From NCBI RefSeq assembly GCF_002153375.1, contig NZ_MTBQ01000003.1:434001-498000 (forward strand): 64,000 nt of DNA, written 5' to 3'. Origin of the DNA: Oceanobacillus rekensis (lineage in GTDB: Bacteria; Bacillota; Bacilli; Bacillales; Amphibacillaceae). The translations under genes were made by a program, and so were the position numbers. Numbering within the stretch: position 1 is the first letter of the stretch; every line of letters starts with the position of its first letter. Under the pieces are notes generated by a model. That model was not told where the DNA came from and made no database searches. It was given only the letters and a program-made list of their open reading frames with translations. Shown here one piece after another: positions 57,317 to 64,000 of the stretch.

Positions 57317-57612
57317 ATTTCTATCGGAGACCACCTCTCATAACGGATTACGTTTCCGATCCATAAAATTTGAATTTATGCGAAAAATAAATTCAAATTG
57401 CATACCATACTGTATCTTTAAATAAGGTACACTTTGGCTGTATGAATAGCCGAATTCAATTTGAACTCGGCTGTTTTTGTGCTTTTACAATTAGGAATTA
57501 AAATTAATTTATCTCATTAAAACATGACTACAAATTGCTATGCAAATTTTGTAGTCATGTTTTATCTTAATGTATCCGAATGGTAATCCCCTGATTACCA
57601 TTGGACTTCATT
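57317..57612. other. Intergenic region with several hairpins, no gene
   Basis: Between the convergent yhaA and ecsB lie three hairpins: AATTTGAATTTA/TAAATTCAAATT (57368-57400), a CGGCTG-type stem at about 57432-57475 with a T-run, and an ACATGACTACAAA/TTTGTAGTCATGT stem at 57523-57564 with T-run for ecsB. The last two act as likely terminators. No ecsC is found here. Confidence 0.7.
57521..57566 (-). terminator. Terminator of ecsAB
   Basis: AAAACATGACTACAAA and its complement form a 13-16 bp stem with a 12-nt loop; A/T runs flank both sides. It lies about 50 bp past the ecsB stop. Confidence 0.82.
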
Positions 57613-58827
57613 TTATTTCATACGCGGTCTAATATAACCATTAACAAACACTACTGTAAATGTTCCCCCCACGGCAAGTGCAAGAATAAATCCTAAATAT
57701 TCTCCTACCAACAGGAATAATAGGGAGAAAATAATTACTTGGATTCCACTAAGCTGGTAAATGATTTTTATAACTGCATCCCTTTTCGTTGCAATATCTA
57801 CGGGATAAAGATCAAGCCAAATGTTCGTTCGATGGTGTTGGTACAGTGTCATCATCTGGAAAGTACTTAAATACAAAAATAGAATAGCAAATATTAATTT
57901 CATCCATAAATTGGGGATAAAATAAATAAATAATCCACCGAGCACAATCAGACGAAGGTACATTCCGAGGTAATCACCGCTTCGGATAAAAGAAATGCGG
58001 AATAAGTAATCATAGGTAGCACTCTTTTCAAAAGGTATTGCTTTGCTTAATAAATTGACCAACCATTGTCTCTTTTTCACACGATTTTTCAAATGCGGAA
58101 CATCTGCAAACATGTTAGCCATGCGATAAAATGCCTGCATCCGATCACGATCCTTTTCAACAAGCATATCCCATACAATACCAGACTGCTTATTCGATAA
58201 ATAGTAATCATAAAGGAATACAACAACAAAAAGAATGGAACTTATTCCGGCAAACAGCATTTCGCCTTTGATAATAAAGTAAAATATAACGATATTTAGT
58301 ACCGTTCGAATGAAGATGTCTGTATTTCTGGTTCCTGGCTCCCTTATTTTAAGCATCCACCAGTTTGAAAGTAAATTTGCTACCTTAAAAGTGAGCAAAA
58401 CAGCAAGTGTCAATAAATAAATATTGCCTTGCCTGTCCGAATAGGTTGTAAAATATAATGGACCAAATGCTGCTGCAAAAAGCAAAAGTAAGTACAATTG
58501 AATGACAAAACTGTATATAAGCGAATTACGAAAATATGGTCCCATCTTACTTTCAGCTACAATTATGAAAACAAGGTCCGGTTCTTTCAGCAACGTTCGG
58601 ATTGGACTGTAGCTTACAATCAATCCGAAGACCACCCCGATAATAAGTGCTGTAGGAAAATCTTCTGGTAACTGTGCTAGCCATTGTTGATAATAATATG
58701 CAGATGCAGAAATAAAAAACAGGATGGCAAATACCATATGACTATTGAATATGTATTTTAAATAACGGCTCGTCTCTTTTATATGAGATGAAAGCCGTTT
58801 TTTATAAAATTCATGCGAATCAAACAT
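57613..58827 (-). CDS. ecsB: ABC transporter permease EcsB
   Basis: The 404-residue protein has at least eight hydrophobic helices and the EcsB family pattern: FYKKRLSSHIKETSRYLKYIFNSH at the start and a conserved central loop with DRMQAFYRMANMFADVPHLKNRVKKRQW. It is the membrane partner of EcsA; Ecs affects secretion, competence and site-2 protease activity in B. subtilis. Its start overlaps the ecsA end by 8 bp. Confidence 0.93.
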   Translation of the reverse strand: MFDSHEFYKKRLSSHIKETSRYLKYIFNSHMVFAILFFISASAYYYQQWLAQLPEDFPTALIIGVVFGLIVSYSPIRTLLKEPDLVFIIVAESKMGPYFRNSLIYSFVIQLYLLLLFAAAFGPLYFTTYSDRQGNIYLLTLAVLLTFKVANLLSNWWMLKIREPGTRNTDIFIRTVLNIVIFYFIIKGEMLFAGISSILFVVVFLYDYYLSNKQSGIVWDMLVEKDRDRMQAFYRMANMFADVPHLKNRVKKRQWLVNLLSKAIPFEKSATYDYLFRISFIRSGDYLGMYLRLIVLGGLFIYFIPNLWMKLIFAILFLYLSTFQMMTLYQHHRTNIWLDLYPVDIATKRDAVIKIIYQLSGIQVIIFSLLFLLVGEYLGFILALAVGGTFTVVFVNGYIRPRMK

Positions 58828-59566
58828 GGCTATCTTCTTCCTTTGTCAATTGCACGTATAAATCGTCAAGTGTTGCGCCCGGCATATTAAAGCTTTCGCG
58901 TAATTCTTCAAGTGTCCCAATTGCTCTTGCCTTTCCATCATGTAAAATAACAAAGCGATCACAATAACGCTCGGCTGTCGCGAGAATATGTGTGGACATC
59001 AATACACCAGATCCATTATTTTTCATTCCATCCATCAATTGCAAATACGATTGAATACCCAATGGATCCAGACCAACAAACGGTTCATCCACAATATATA
59101 ATGGAGGTTCGATTAAAAACGCACACATAATCATTACTTTTTGACGCATTCCTTTTGAAAAATGGACAGGAAACCAGTTTAGCTTTTTTTCCAAACGGAA
59201 TTCCTTTAGCAGTGGTGGCAGCCTTTTCTCAAAAGTATCTTCCGGGATACCATATGCCATTGCCGTTAAGCGTAGGTGCTCATGTAATGTTAATTCATCA
59301 TATAAAATTGGCATTTCTGGAATATATGCCAGTTGGTTCCGATATGTTTCTGGATTCTCATGATATGACTTACCGTTCACACGGACCGTTCCTTTTTTGG
59401 GCTGCATTAATCCGATAACATGTTTAATCGTTGTACTCTTCCCTGCCCCATTGAGTCCAATCAGTCCAACGATTTCCTTTGGGTTTACATCAAAGGAAAT
59501 GCCATGCAATACATTTTTATGTGTATATCCACCATGCAGGTTATCAATATGTAATAATGATTCCAC
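58820..59566 (-). CDS. ecsA: ABC transporter ATP-binding protein EcsA
   Basis: The 248-residue ATPase has Walker A GLNGAGKST near residue 39, the signature HFSKGMRQKVMIM near 137 (a variant of LSGGQ, normal for this family) and Walker B LYIVDEPFVGLDP near 157, with the switch His in LMSTHILATAERYC. It begins with GTG after GAGGAGGG. The downstream ecsB overlaps it; ecsC is absent. It is divergent from hit. Confidence 0.94.
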   Translation of the reverse strand: MESLLHIDNLHGGYTHKNVLHGISFDVNPKEIVGLIGLNGAGKSTTIKHVIGLMQPKKGTVRVNGKSYHENPETYRNQLAYIPEMPILYDELTLHEHLRLTAMAYGIPEDTFEKRLPPLLKEFRLEKKLNWFPVHFSKGMRQKVMIMCAFLIEPPLYIVDEPFVGLDPLGIQSYLQLMDGMKNNGSGVLMSTHILATAERYCDRFVILHDGKARAIGTLEELRESFNMPGATLDDLYVQLTKEEDSHV

Positions 59567-59696
59567 AAGAGTCCCTCCTCTTTACTACTCTGATTTTATC
59601 ATTATTGGGATGTATTGCCAAAGTCAAACCTTACAACAAATTCCGTCATTTTTTACTTTTCATGTATAAGTTGAACTTTTCGGCACAAAATAGAAA

Positions 59697-59885
59697 GGAA
59701 GAAACGGGGATGTTTCACCGCAACAAAATCTGTTATAGCGTAAATGAGGTGTCGGCGATCGAATATCTAATGTAATTTCGTGTAAAAAACACAAATGAGG
59801 TGTTAGTGTTCGATAATTGTGCTAAATTTCGTAATAAAACTCAGATGGGGTGTTAGCGTTGGGATATGAATAGGTTAAATAAACC
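59697..59885 (+). repeat. Degenerate ~50-bp tandem repeat array
   Basis: Three recognisable units begin with (A/G)AATG(A/G)GGTGT at 59742, 59793 and about 59843, i.e. periods of 51 and 50 bp; each contains T(A/C)G(C/T)G(T/A)TCG and AATTTCGT-like sequence. A more diverged unit may start near 59704. It lies upstream of ecsA, in the long ecsA-hit gap. Confidence 0.55.
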
Positions 59886-60116
59886 ATTTTACCAAAGTCC
59901 ACTTCGAGTGAAATGGACAATTGGTATGACGGTTTGTAAATTATGATTGTTTCATCCACACATGATTTACTAATTTGTTTACCTTTCCCATGCATGAAGT
60001 GACACATCCCCTTTCTTCTTTAAGCAGGCAGGTCCGTGTAAAAAGCGGACTTAGCCTGTTTCTTTATTTTTGGCTCTTTTCGCACCTTATTGCTTTCTGG
60101 CTTTCAATCAGGTGCA

Positions 60117-60600
60117 GAAACTTCGGCAACCGCTCTAAATACACTGCGCGCATCCTAAGGCATAGGTGAACCCCTTCATGCTGAAGCATTTCAGGGTCTC
60201 ACCTATGCCTTTCTTCCCGTAGGATCTTCGTGTATTTCCCAGTGCTAATTAGAAGTTTAAAATCTATTAACTGCATTAGTGATTGTTAAAAAATATATTC
60301 ATACACCTTCACCAGTCCGGCATCGCTGTGGGCGGTGACTCCTCGAAAATACAAACCAATTTTCTTACGAAGATGCAAATGCTGCCGAAGCCTTCCTTGT
60401 CCTGCGAGAATAGCACGTGTCCGAAGACCAAAAGAGTGATTTTCTCTTCGGGTCTTTAGGCCATGCCCTAAGGTGCGCATCCGCCCGCAGCAATCCCGGA
60501 CGGCAGCTAAAGCACACGTCTTTTGATATCTGCTAGCAAGTTACGTCGTATTTCATCTCGACTACGGGGCAGATGACAACAATCTATGCGAAAACAGCCT
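60117..60600 (-). repeat. Modular hairpin repeat, copy R6 (A+B with insertion, plus module D)
   Basis: The copy is in reverse orientation. Module B lies at 60117-60255 and encloses a 13-bp perfect inner hairpin, AAGGCATAGGTGA (60157-60169) with TCACCTATGCCTT (60199-60211). Module A at 60317-60499 has arms CCGGCATCGCTGTGGGCGG and CCGCCCGCAGCAATCCCGG and an extra ~50-bp insertion in its middle. Module D follows at 60551-60599. The rest of the 1153-bp ecsA-hit gap shows only the tandem array. Confidence 0.82.
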
Positions 60601-60719
60601 TATTTTTATACGTTATCCCTTTCTTTATCAAAAAATAAAAGTAATCGCTTTACTTTTCTAATTGAAACTTTATACAATAAGACTACGACTACGATTATTA
60701 AAGGAGAGATGATTTTACG

Positions 60720-61148
60720 ATGGAACATGATGATTGTATTTTCTGTAAAATTATTAAAGGAGATATCCCTTCCGCAAAGGTATATGAAGATGAGCATGTA
60801 TATGCATTCCTTGACCTGAGCCAAGTAACAAAAGGCCATACTTTGGTTATTCCAAAAACACATACGAAAAACATTTTTGAAACACCTCCAGAAGTAGCGA
60901 AAGAATTATTTTCAAGGGTACCTGTGATTGCAAATGCAATTAAGAAAACCTATAACCCACTTGGAATGAATCTGTTAAATAATAATGAAGCCGCAGCAGA
61001 ACAATCCGTTTTCCACCTGCATATTCATATTATTCCTAGATATGGAAATGGCGATGGCTACACACCAAACTGGACCGTACATACAGATGATTACTCTTCC
61101 GAAGATTTGCAGAATATTGCCAAGGAAATAAAAGTGAATGTCAAATAG
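60720..61148 (+). CDS. hit: HIT-family protein (Hit/HinT)
   Basis: The 142-residue nucleotide hydrolase has the histidine triad HLHIHIIPRY (H99, H101, H103) and the zinc-type CIFC at residues 6-9, as in the HinT branch. It probably hydrolyses AMP-lysine-type adducts. It lies next to ecsA as in B. subtilis. The AAAGGAGAG site is about 12 nt from the ATG, a little long. Confidence 0.92.
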   Translation: MEHDDCIFCKIIKGDIPSAKVYEDEHVYAFLDLSQVTKGHTLVIPKTHTKNIFETPPEVAKELFSRVPVIANAIKKTYNPLGMNLLNNNEAAAEQSVFHLHIHIIPRYGNGDGYTPNWTVHTDDYSSEDLQNIAKEIKVNVK

Positions 61149-61202
61149 CGGATCAAAAATTAACTTTACTGAAAATTAATGCTTTTTATTTGTAGATGTT
61201 TC

Positions 61203-61286
61203 TGTTATAATAGTTTTAATTTCCGCAACTGACAATAGTGTACAGTTGGGAAAAAATGAGTGTAGCATAGTAGAGGAGAGTTTAAA
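61203..61286 (+). promoter_or_regulatory. trpP promoter and TRAP-type leader with five GAG/TAG triplets
   Basis: An extended -10 (TGTTATAAT, 61203-61211) starts a leader of about 65-70 nt. Just before the trpP start, triplets GAG (61258), TAG (61263), TAG (61268), GAG (61273) and GAG (61278) are spaced by exactly two nucleotides. The last two overlap the ribosome site GAGGAGAG. This is the pattern bound by the tryptophan-activated TRAP protein, which would block translation. mtrB is not in the window. Confidence 0.85.
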
Positions 61287-61287
61287 A

Positions 61288-61809
61288 ATGAATACAAGAA
61301 TTTTAGTCATTTTATCACTATTGGTAGGAATTGGTACAGTTCTTCATGCTTTTGTGCCACCAATGCTTTTTGGAGTAAAACCTGATATGCTTTTATCTAT
61401 GATGTTTTTGGGGATTTTGCTTTTTCCTAAAACGAAATACGTTCTTATTTTATCTATTGCTTCAGGTGTCATATCTGCATTAACTACTTCCGCGCCAGGT
61501 GGTCAAATTGCCAATATCATTGATAAACCAATTACAGCATTCCTTTTCTTCGCAATGTTTTTATTGCTAAAGGATAGAATTAACATCAATATCAGTGCAC
61601 CGGTACTTACTGCTGTTGGTACAATGATCAGTGGTTCCATATTTCTTTCCGTAGCCTTATATATCTTAGGTTTAATGGAAGGTGGATTCTTGGCTTTATT
61701 TGTGGGAATGGTTCTACCCGCGGCTGTCCTGAATACCATTATTATGATTATTGTTTATCCAATAATCCAAAGTATTATGAAGAGATCAAAACCACTTACG
61801 GTTGCTTAA
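61288..61809 (+). CDS. trpP: Tryptophan transporter TrpP (YhaG)
   Basis: The 173-residue protein has five or six TM helices and matches TrpP/YhaG: MLFGVKPDMLLSMMFLGILLFP near residue 25 and SGVISALTTSAPGGQIANIIDKPI near 60. It imports tryptophan. The start is the ATG at 61288 after AGAGGAGAG; frames that begin further upstream would read through the regulatory triplets. Probable TRAP control is described for the leader. Confidence 0.93.
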   Translation: MNTRILVILSLLVGIGTVLHAFVPPMLFGVKPDMLLSMMFLGILLFPKTKYVLILSIASGVISALTTSAPGGQIANIIDKPITAFLFFAMFLLLKDRININISAPVLTAVGTMISGSIFLSVALYILGLMEGGFLALFVGMVLPAAVLNTIIMIIVYPIIQSIMKRSKPLTVA

Positions 61810-61823
61810 TAAGATTAACCTAG

Positions 61824-61862
61824 GAAGTCCTCTGGCAAAAAAATGCCAGAGGACTTTTTAGC
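61824..61862 (+). terminator. Terminator of trpP
   Basis: AAGTCCTCTGGCA and TGCCAGAGGACTT form a 13-bp perfect stem with a 7-nt A-rich loop and TTTTT. Confidence 0.92.
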
Positions 61863-61949
61863 CACAAAAATTTTCTTTTCAAAATAAGGTTTGGTAGCAG
61901 TATCAAAAGAGGAAATGATATACTAGAGTCAGGAAAGGAGCGTATTATT

Positions 61950-62309
61950 ATGTCTAGTGGAAAATCATTGGTATTGGGACTTTTTGTTGGGGGTACTGTC
62001 AGTGCTGCGATTACATTATTAAGCACACCAGCATCCGGCAGCTCTATAAGAGGTCGTGTTAAAGATCAAGGTATGGAGCTTAGGAATTTATTATCAACTC
62101 TGAAAGAAGATGGGTTACGACTAAAGGACCAACTTAGGGAAACTTCTAAAGAGGGTGCTGGCTTAATTAAGGAACTGACAGAGGAAATCAAAAGTTCTGT
62201 TGAAGATTGGAAAGAAACAGTTGAACCACATCAGGATAGTATTTACCAATCTTTAGAACAAATTGAAACGAGTATTAGAGATCTTGAAAATAAGATGAAA
62301 ACACAATAA
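61950..62309 (+). CDS. yhaH: YtxH-domain protein (YhaH)
   Basis: The 119-residue protein has an N-terminal hydrophobic segment (residues 7-25, VLGLFVGGTVSAAITLLSTPASG) typical of the YtxH family, then a charged coiled-coil region. It is a small membrane-associated protein; general stress role is known for some relatives, not proven here. AGGAAAGGAGCG precedes the ATG. Confidence 0.85.
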   Translation: MSSGKSLVLGLFVGGTVSAAITLLSTPASGSSIRGRVKDQGMELRNLLSTLKEDGLRLKDQLRETSKEGAGLIKELTEEIKSSVEDWKETVEPHQDSIYQSLEQIETSIRDLENKMKTQ

Positions 62310-62318
62310 TCTTACATG

Positions 62319-62360
62319 AATGATAAGGAGCTTTTTCCTAAGAGGAAAAGCTCCTTATCT
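62319..62360 (+). terminator. Bidirectional terminator
   Basis: GATAAGGAGCTTTT and AAAAGCTCCTTATC form a 14-bp perfect stem with a 9-nt loop; it spans the stop codon of yhaI. Confidence 0.92.
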
Positions 62361-62708
62361 TCTTCTATATTCATTTTCTTTCAAGATTTTAGAGAATTCT
62401 TCCATTAGTAAGGGATAATGTCCTTCTTTTTTAAAAGCATATATCGTTTTATCAGGATGTAACTTTTCGTTCAGCATCCCGGCAAAGTGTATTAATAAGG
62501 AAGTAAAATTCAAAAACCCCTCCTCTTTCTGCAATTCATAGGTTTTATTCAGACCATGAACCATCTCCATGAGTTCCTCGTACTCCGCGCGTGAAATATT
62601 ATTTTCTATTATTAATTTAATCAAGGGGTATTGGTTCATATCAATTATTTTTGAAAGTAATTGTATATGAAAAGATGGATCTTCATTTGTTTGATTACAT
62701 GCTTCCAA
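62355..62708 (-). CDS. yhaI: YhaI-like protein (DUF1878)
   Basis: The 117-residue soluble, helical protein fits DUF1878 (YhaI): SFHIQLLSKIIDMNQYPLIKLII near residue 12 and the C-terminal FSKILKENEYRR. It starts with TTG, 7 nt after AAAGGGGGAG. In B. subtilis yhaI lies beside scoC (hpr); no scoC is seen here. Function unknown. Confidence 0.85.
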   Translation of the reverse strand: MEACNQTNEDPSFHIQLLSKIIDMNQYPLIKLIIENNISRAEYEELMEMVHGLNKTYELQKEEGFLNFTSLLIHFAGMLNEKLHPDKTIYAFKKEGHYPLLMEEFSKILKENEYRRR

Positions 62709-62917
62709 TCCTTTACTCCCCCTTTAAATAAAAACGATAAAATATACGTAATTACATTGTACCGTAAAAACAGAAAATATACGTAAAACATCTTTAAAAA
62801 AGTTTACAAATAAATCCTCTAAAAACTATTGCATTTTATTCGCAATCATACTATTATTCATGAAGTGCTTCAAAGCATAGTTATCAAACATTAAAATGAA
62901 TTTGAGGTGATTCACAG

Positions 62918-63451
62918 ATGAATTGCTGGAAATCTATAAATATAGCAAAAGAATTCGGACAACATCGTCTGCTATTAATTTCGTTAATTATTGGTGTCTT
63001 GTCATTTATATTTTTATTTGTTCCTATTTCACTTTTACACGGAACGACCACTGTAAATGAGTCTGGTATCCTGCCCTTTATGATTGCATTATTACTATTA
63101 CCATTTTTACACTCATTTGTGAATATGCTATCACTGATTACAATGCAAAAACAAACTAAAATCTATTTTAAATCTAAAGTCAAATGTTTTCCATCTTTTC
63201 ATACGGAGGCCCATTTATCTAAATTGGAATCCCTAATGGTTAGTTTAGCGCCAACACTTTTTATTACGTTACCCGGTTTGATTGCGAGTCTCGTGGTTGC
63301 TGATTTTTATGTATATATTTTATTATTTACATGTATCCATATTGGTATAACATTTATCGATTTCTTACATGTTCTTCATATTATTAAAGCTCCCAGAAGA
63401 GCCTATATTCAAAATGCCCATGATGGATTAGATATCCTTGTTAAAGAATAG
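62918..63451 (+). CDS. DUF3267-type membrane protein
   Basis: The 177-residue protein has about four hydrophobic helices and is similar to DUF3267 proteins of Bacillaceae (NCWKSINIAKEFGQHRLLLIS, ALLLLPFLHSFVNMLSL). Members of the family carry a metalloprotease-type HExxH, but here the matching place reads LHSFVN, so protease activity is doubtful. GAGGTGAT precedes the ATG. Function unknown. Confidence 0.7.
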   Translation: MNCWKSINIAKEFGQHRLLLISLIIGVLSFIFLFVPISLLHGTTTVNESGILPFMIALLLLPFLHSFVNMLSLITMQKQTKIYFKSKVKCFPSFHTEAHLSKLESLMVSLAPTLFITLPGLIASLVVADFYVYILLFTCIHIGITFIDFLHVLHIIKAPRRAYIQNAHDGLDILVKE

Positions 63452-63534
63452 ATATACTATTTTCCTATTAGTAGAATTTGGATTCAGGCTTGCCTGGATC
63501 CTTTTATATTTACACTATTTTCGTAACAATGTTT

Positions 63535-64000
63535 GTGACTACGGTTACCCGTCCTGCCGAAAATAATTGTTGCTATAATGCTCACAGTTGAGATTGCTGC
63601 GACATAAAACAATAAACTTCGGCGACTGCTCTGGAAAATACAAATTGCGCATCCTAAGGCATAGGAGTCTCCGTGTATTTCCCAGAGCTGGTTAGAAAAT
63701 TGTTGCCAGTTCTCTGCATTCATAAAAAAGATAAAAAGATAAATCTCATTATATAGGTTTACCAGTCGGGGATTGCTCTGGGCGGTGACTCCTCAGGGAA
63801 CAGCACGTATCTGAAGACGCCGCAGAGTCGGTTTCTCGAGGAGCCTGAGTCCGTGCCCTAAGGATAATCCGCCAAAGAGAAATCCCGGACGGCAGCAAGA
63901 GAACACATTTAGTAAATAAGCCTAAAGTTACTTCGTAGCAGTTTATATGTTTTGTAGCAATAACAAGATATCTTGCGGTGGGATGAGTAATCGCAGTCCC
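63535..64000 (-). repeat. Modular hairpin repeat, copy R7 (A+B flanked by inverted module C)
   Basis: The copy is in reverse orientation. Module C (63535-63563, inverted) precedes module B (63615-63700; arms CTCTGGAAAATAC and GTGTATTTCCCAGAG) and module A (63766-63893; arms GGGGATTGCTCTGGGCGG and a decayed partner). The outer end AGTTACTTCGTAG follows at about 63926-63939. A second module C in the opposite direction (63975-64000) runs into the window end. No gene is seen from 63452 to 64000. Confidence 0.8.

Overview
The window is a chromosomal segment of a low-GC, spore-forming Bacillaceae bacterium, most like the halotolerant Oceanobacillus/Virgibacillus group. This rests on low-GC coding sequence with strong GGAGG-type ribosome sites, and on blocks of genes in the order known from Bacillus subtilis: yjbA-trpS, fabF-fabH-med, the yitS/T/U/V/W set, addB-addA-sipV-yhjE-yhjD-comK, lplJ-yhfI-yhfH, pbpF-hemE-hemH-hemY with hmoB, and yhaA-ecsB-ecsA-hit-trpP-yhaH-yhaI. 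The species name is an inference. I see no rRNA, tRNA, CRISPR, prophage, transposase or replication origin.

Layout. 0-12 kb: secreted DUF4015 protein, alanine dehydrogenase with its PucR-type regulator, a YkvI-type transporter, panB and panE convergent, an M20 amidohydrolase with a DHA2 MFS transporter, and a DMT permease. 12-20 kb: T-box-controlled trpS, yjbA, the FapR-type fabH-fabF operon, the lipoprotein gene med and small conserved proteins. 20-31 kb: uppP, the yit genes (Fe-S assembly factor, esterase, HAD phosphatase, YitT and DegV proteins), an SDR oxidoreductase, a degenerate membrane-anchored GH13 protein, yisL and a DUF418 membrane protein. 32-45 kb: AddAB recombination nuclease, type I signal peptidase, yhjE, yhjD, comK, lipoate ligase, yhfI and yhfH. 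45-57 kb: PepF, heme synthesis (hemE-hemH-hemY), class A PBP, heme monooxygenase HmoB, a BdbC-like disulfide pair, PAP2 phosphatase, a ferritin-like protein and a second M20 amidohydrolase. 57-64 kb: EcsAB ABC transporter, HIT protein, the tryptophan transporter trpP, yhaH, yhaI and a DUF3267 protein.

Functional links. Tryptophan genes show two different RNA controls: a T-box with a UGG specifier before trpS, and five GAG/TAG triplets at exact 5-nt spacing overlapping the ribosome site of trpP, a TRAP-type site. Competence is represented by comK, med and bdbC. comZ (next to med), ecsC and scoC are not found where B. subtilis has them.

The main unexplained signal is a modular intergenic repeat family. 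Eight whole or partial copies (near 1.5, 20.8, 27.2, 32.2, 39.8, 43.7, 60.3 and 63.8 kb) are built from two long-hairpin modules (A, with about 19-bp arms, and B), with edge modules C and D. Arms differ between copies yet still pair, and two copies are A/B chimeras. A second, unrelated repeat family occurs at 21.5 and 50.6 kb, and a degenerate 50-bp tandem array lies upstream of ecsA.
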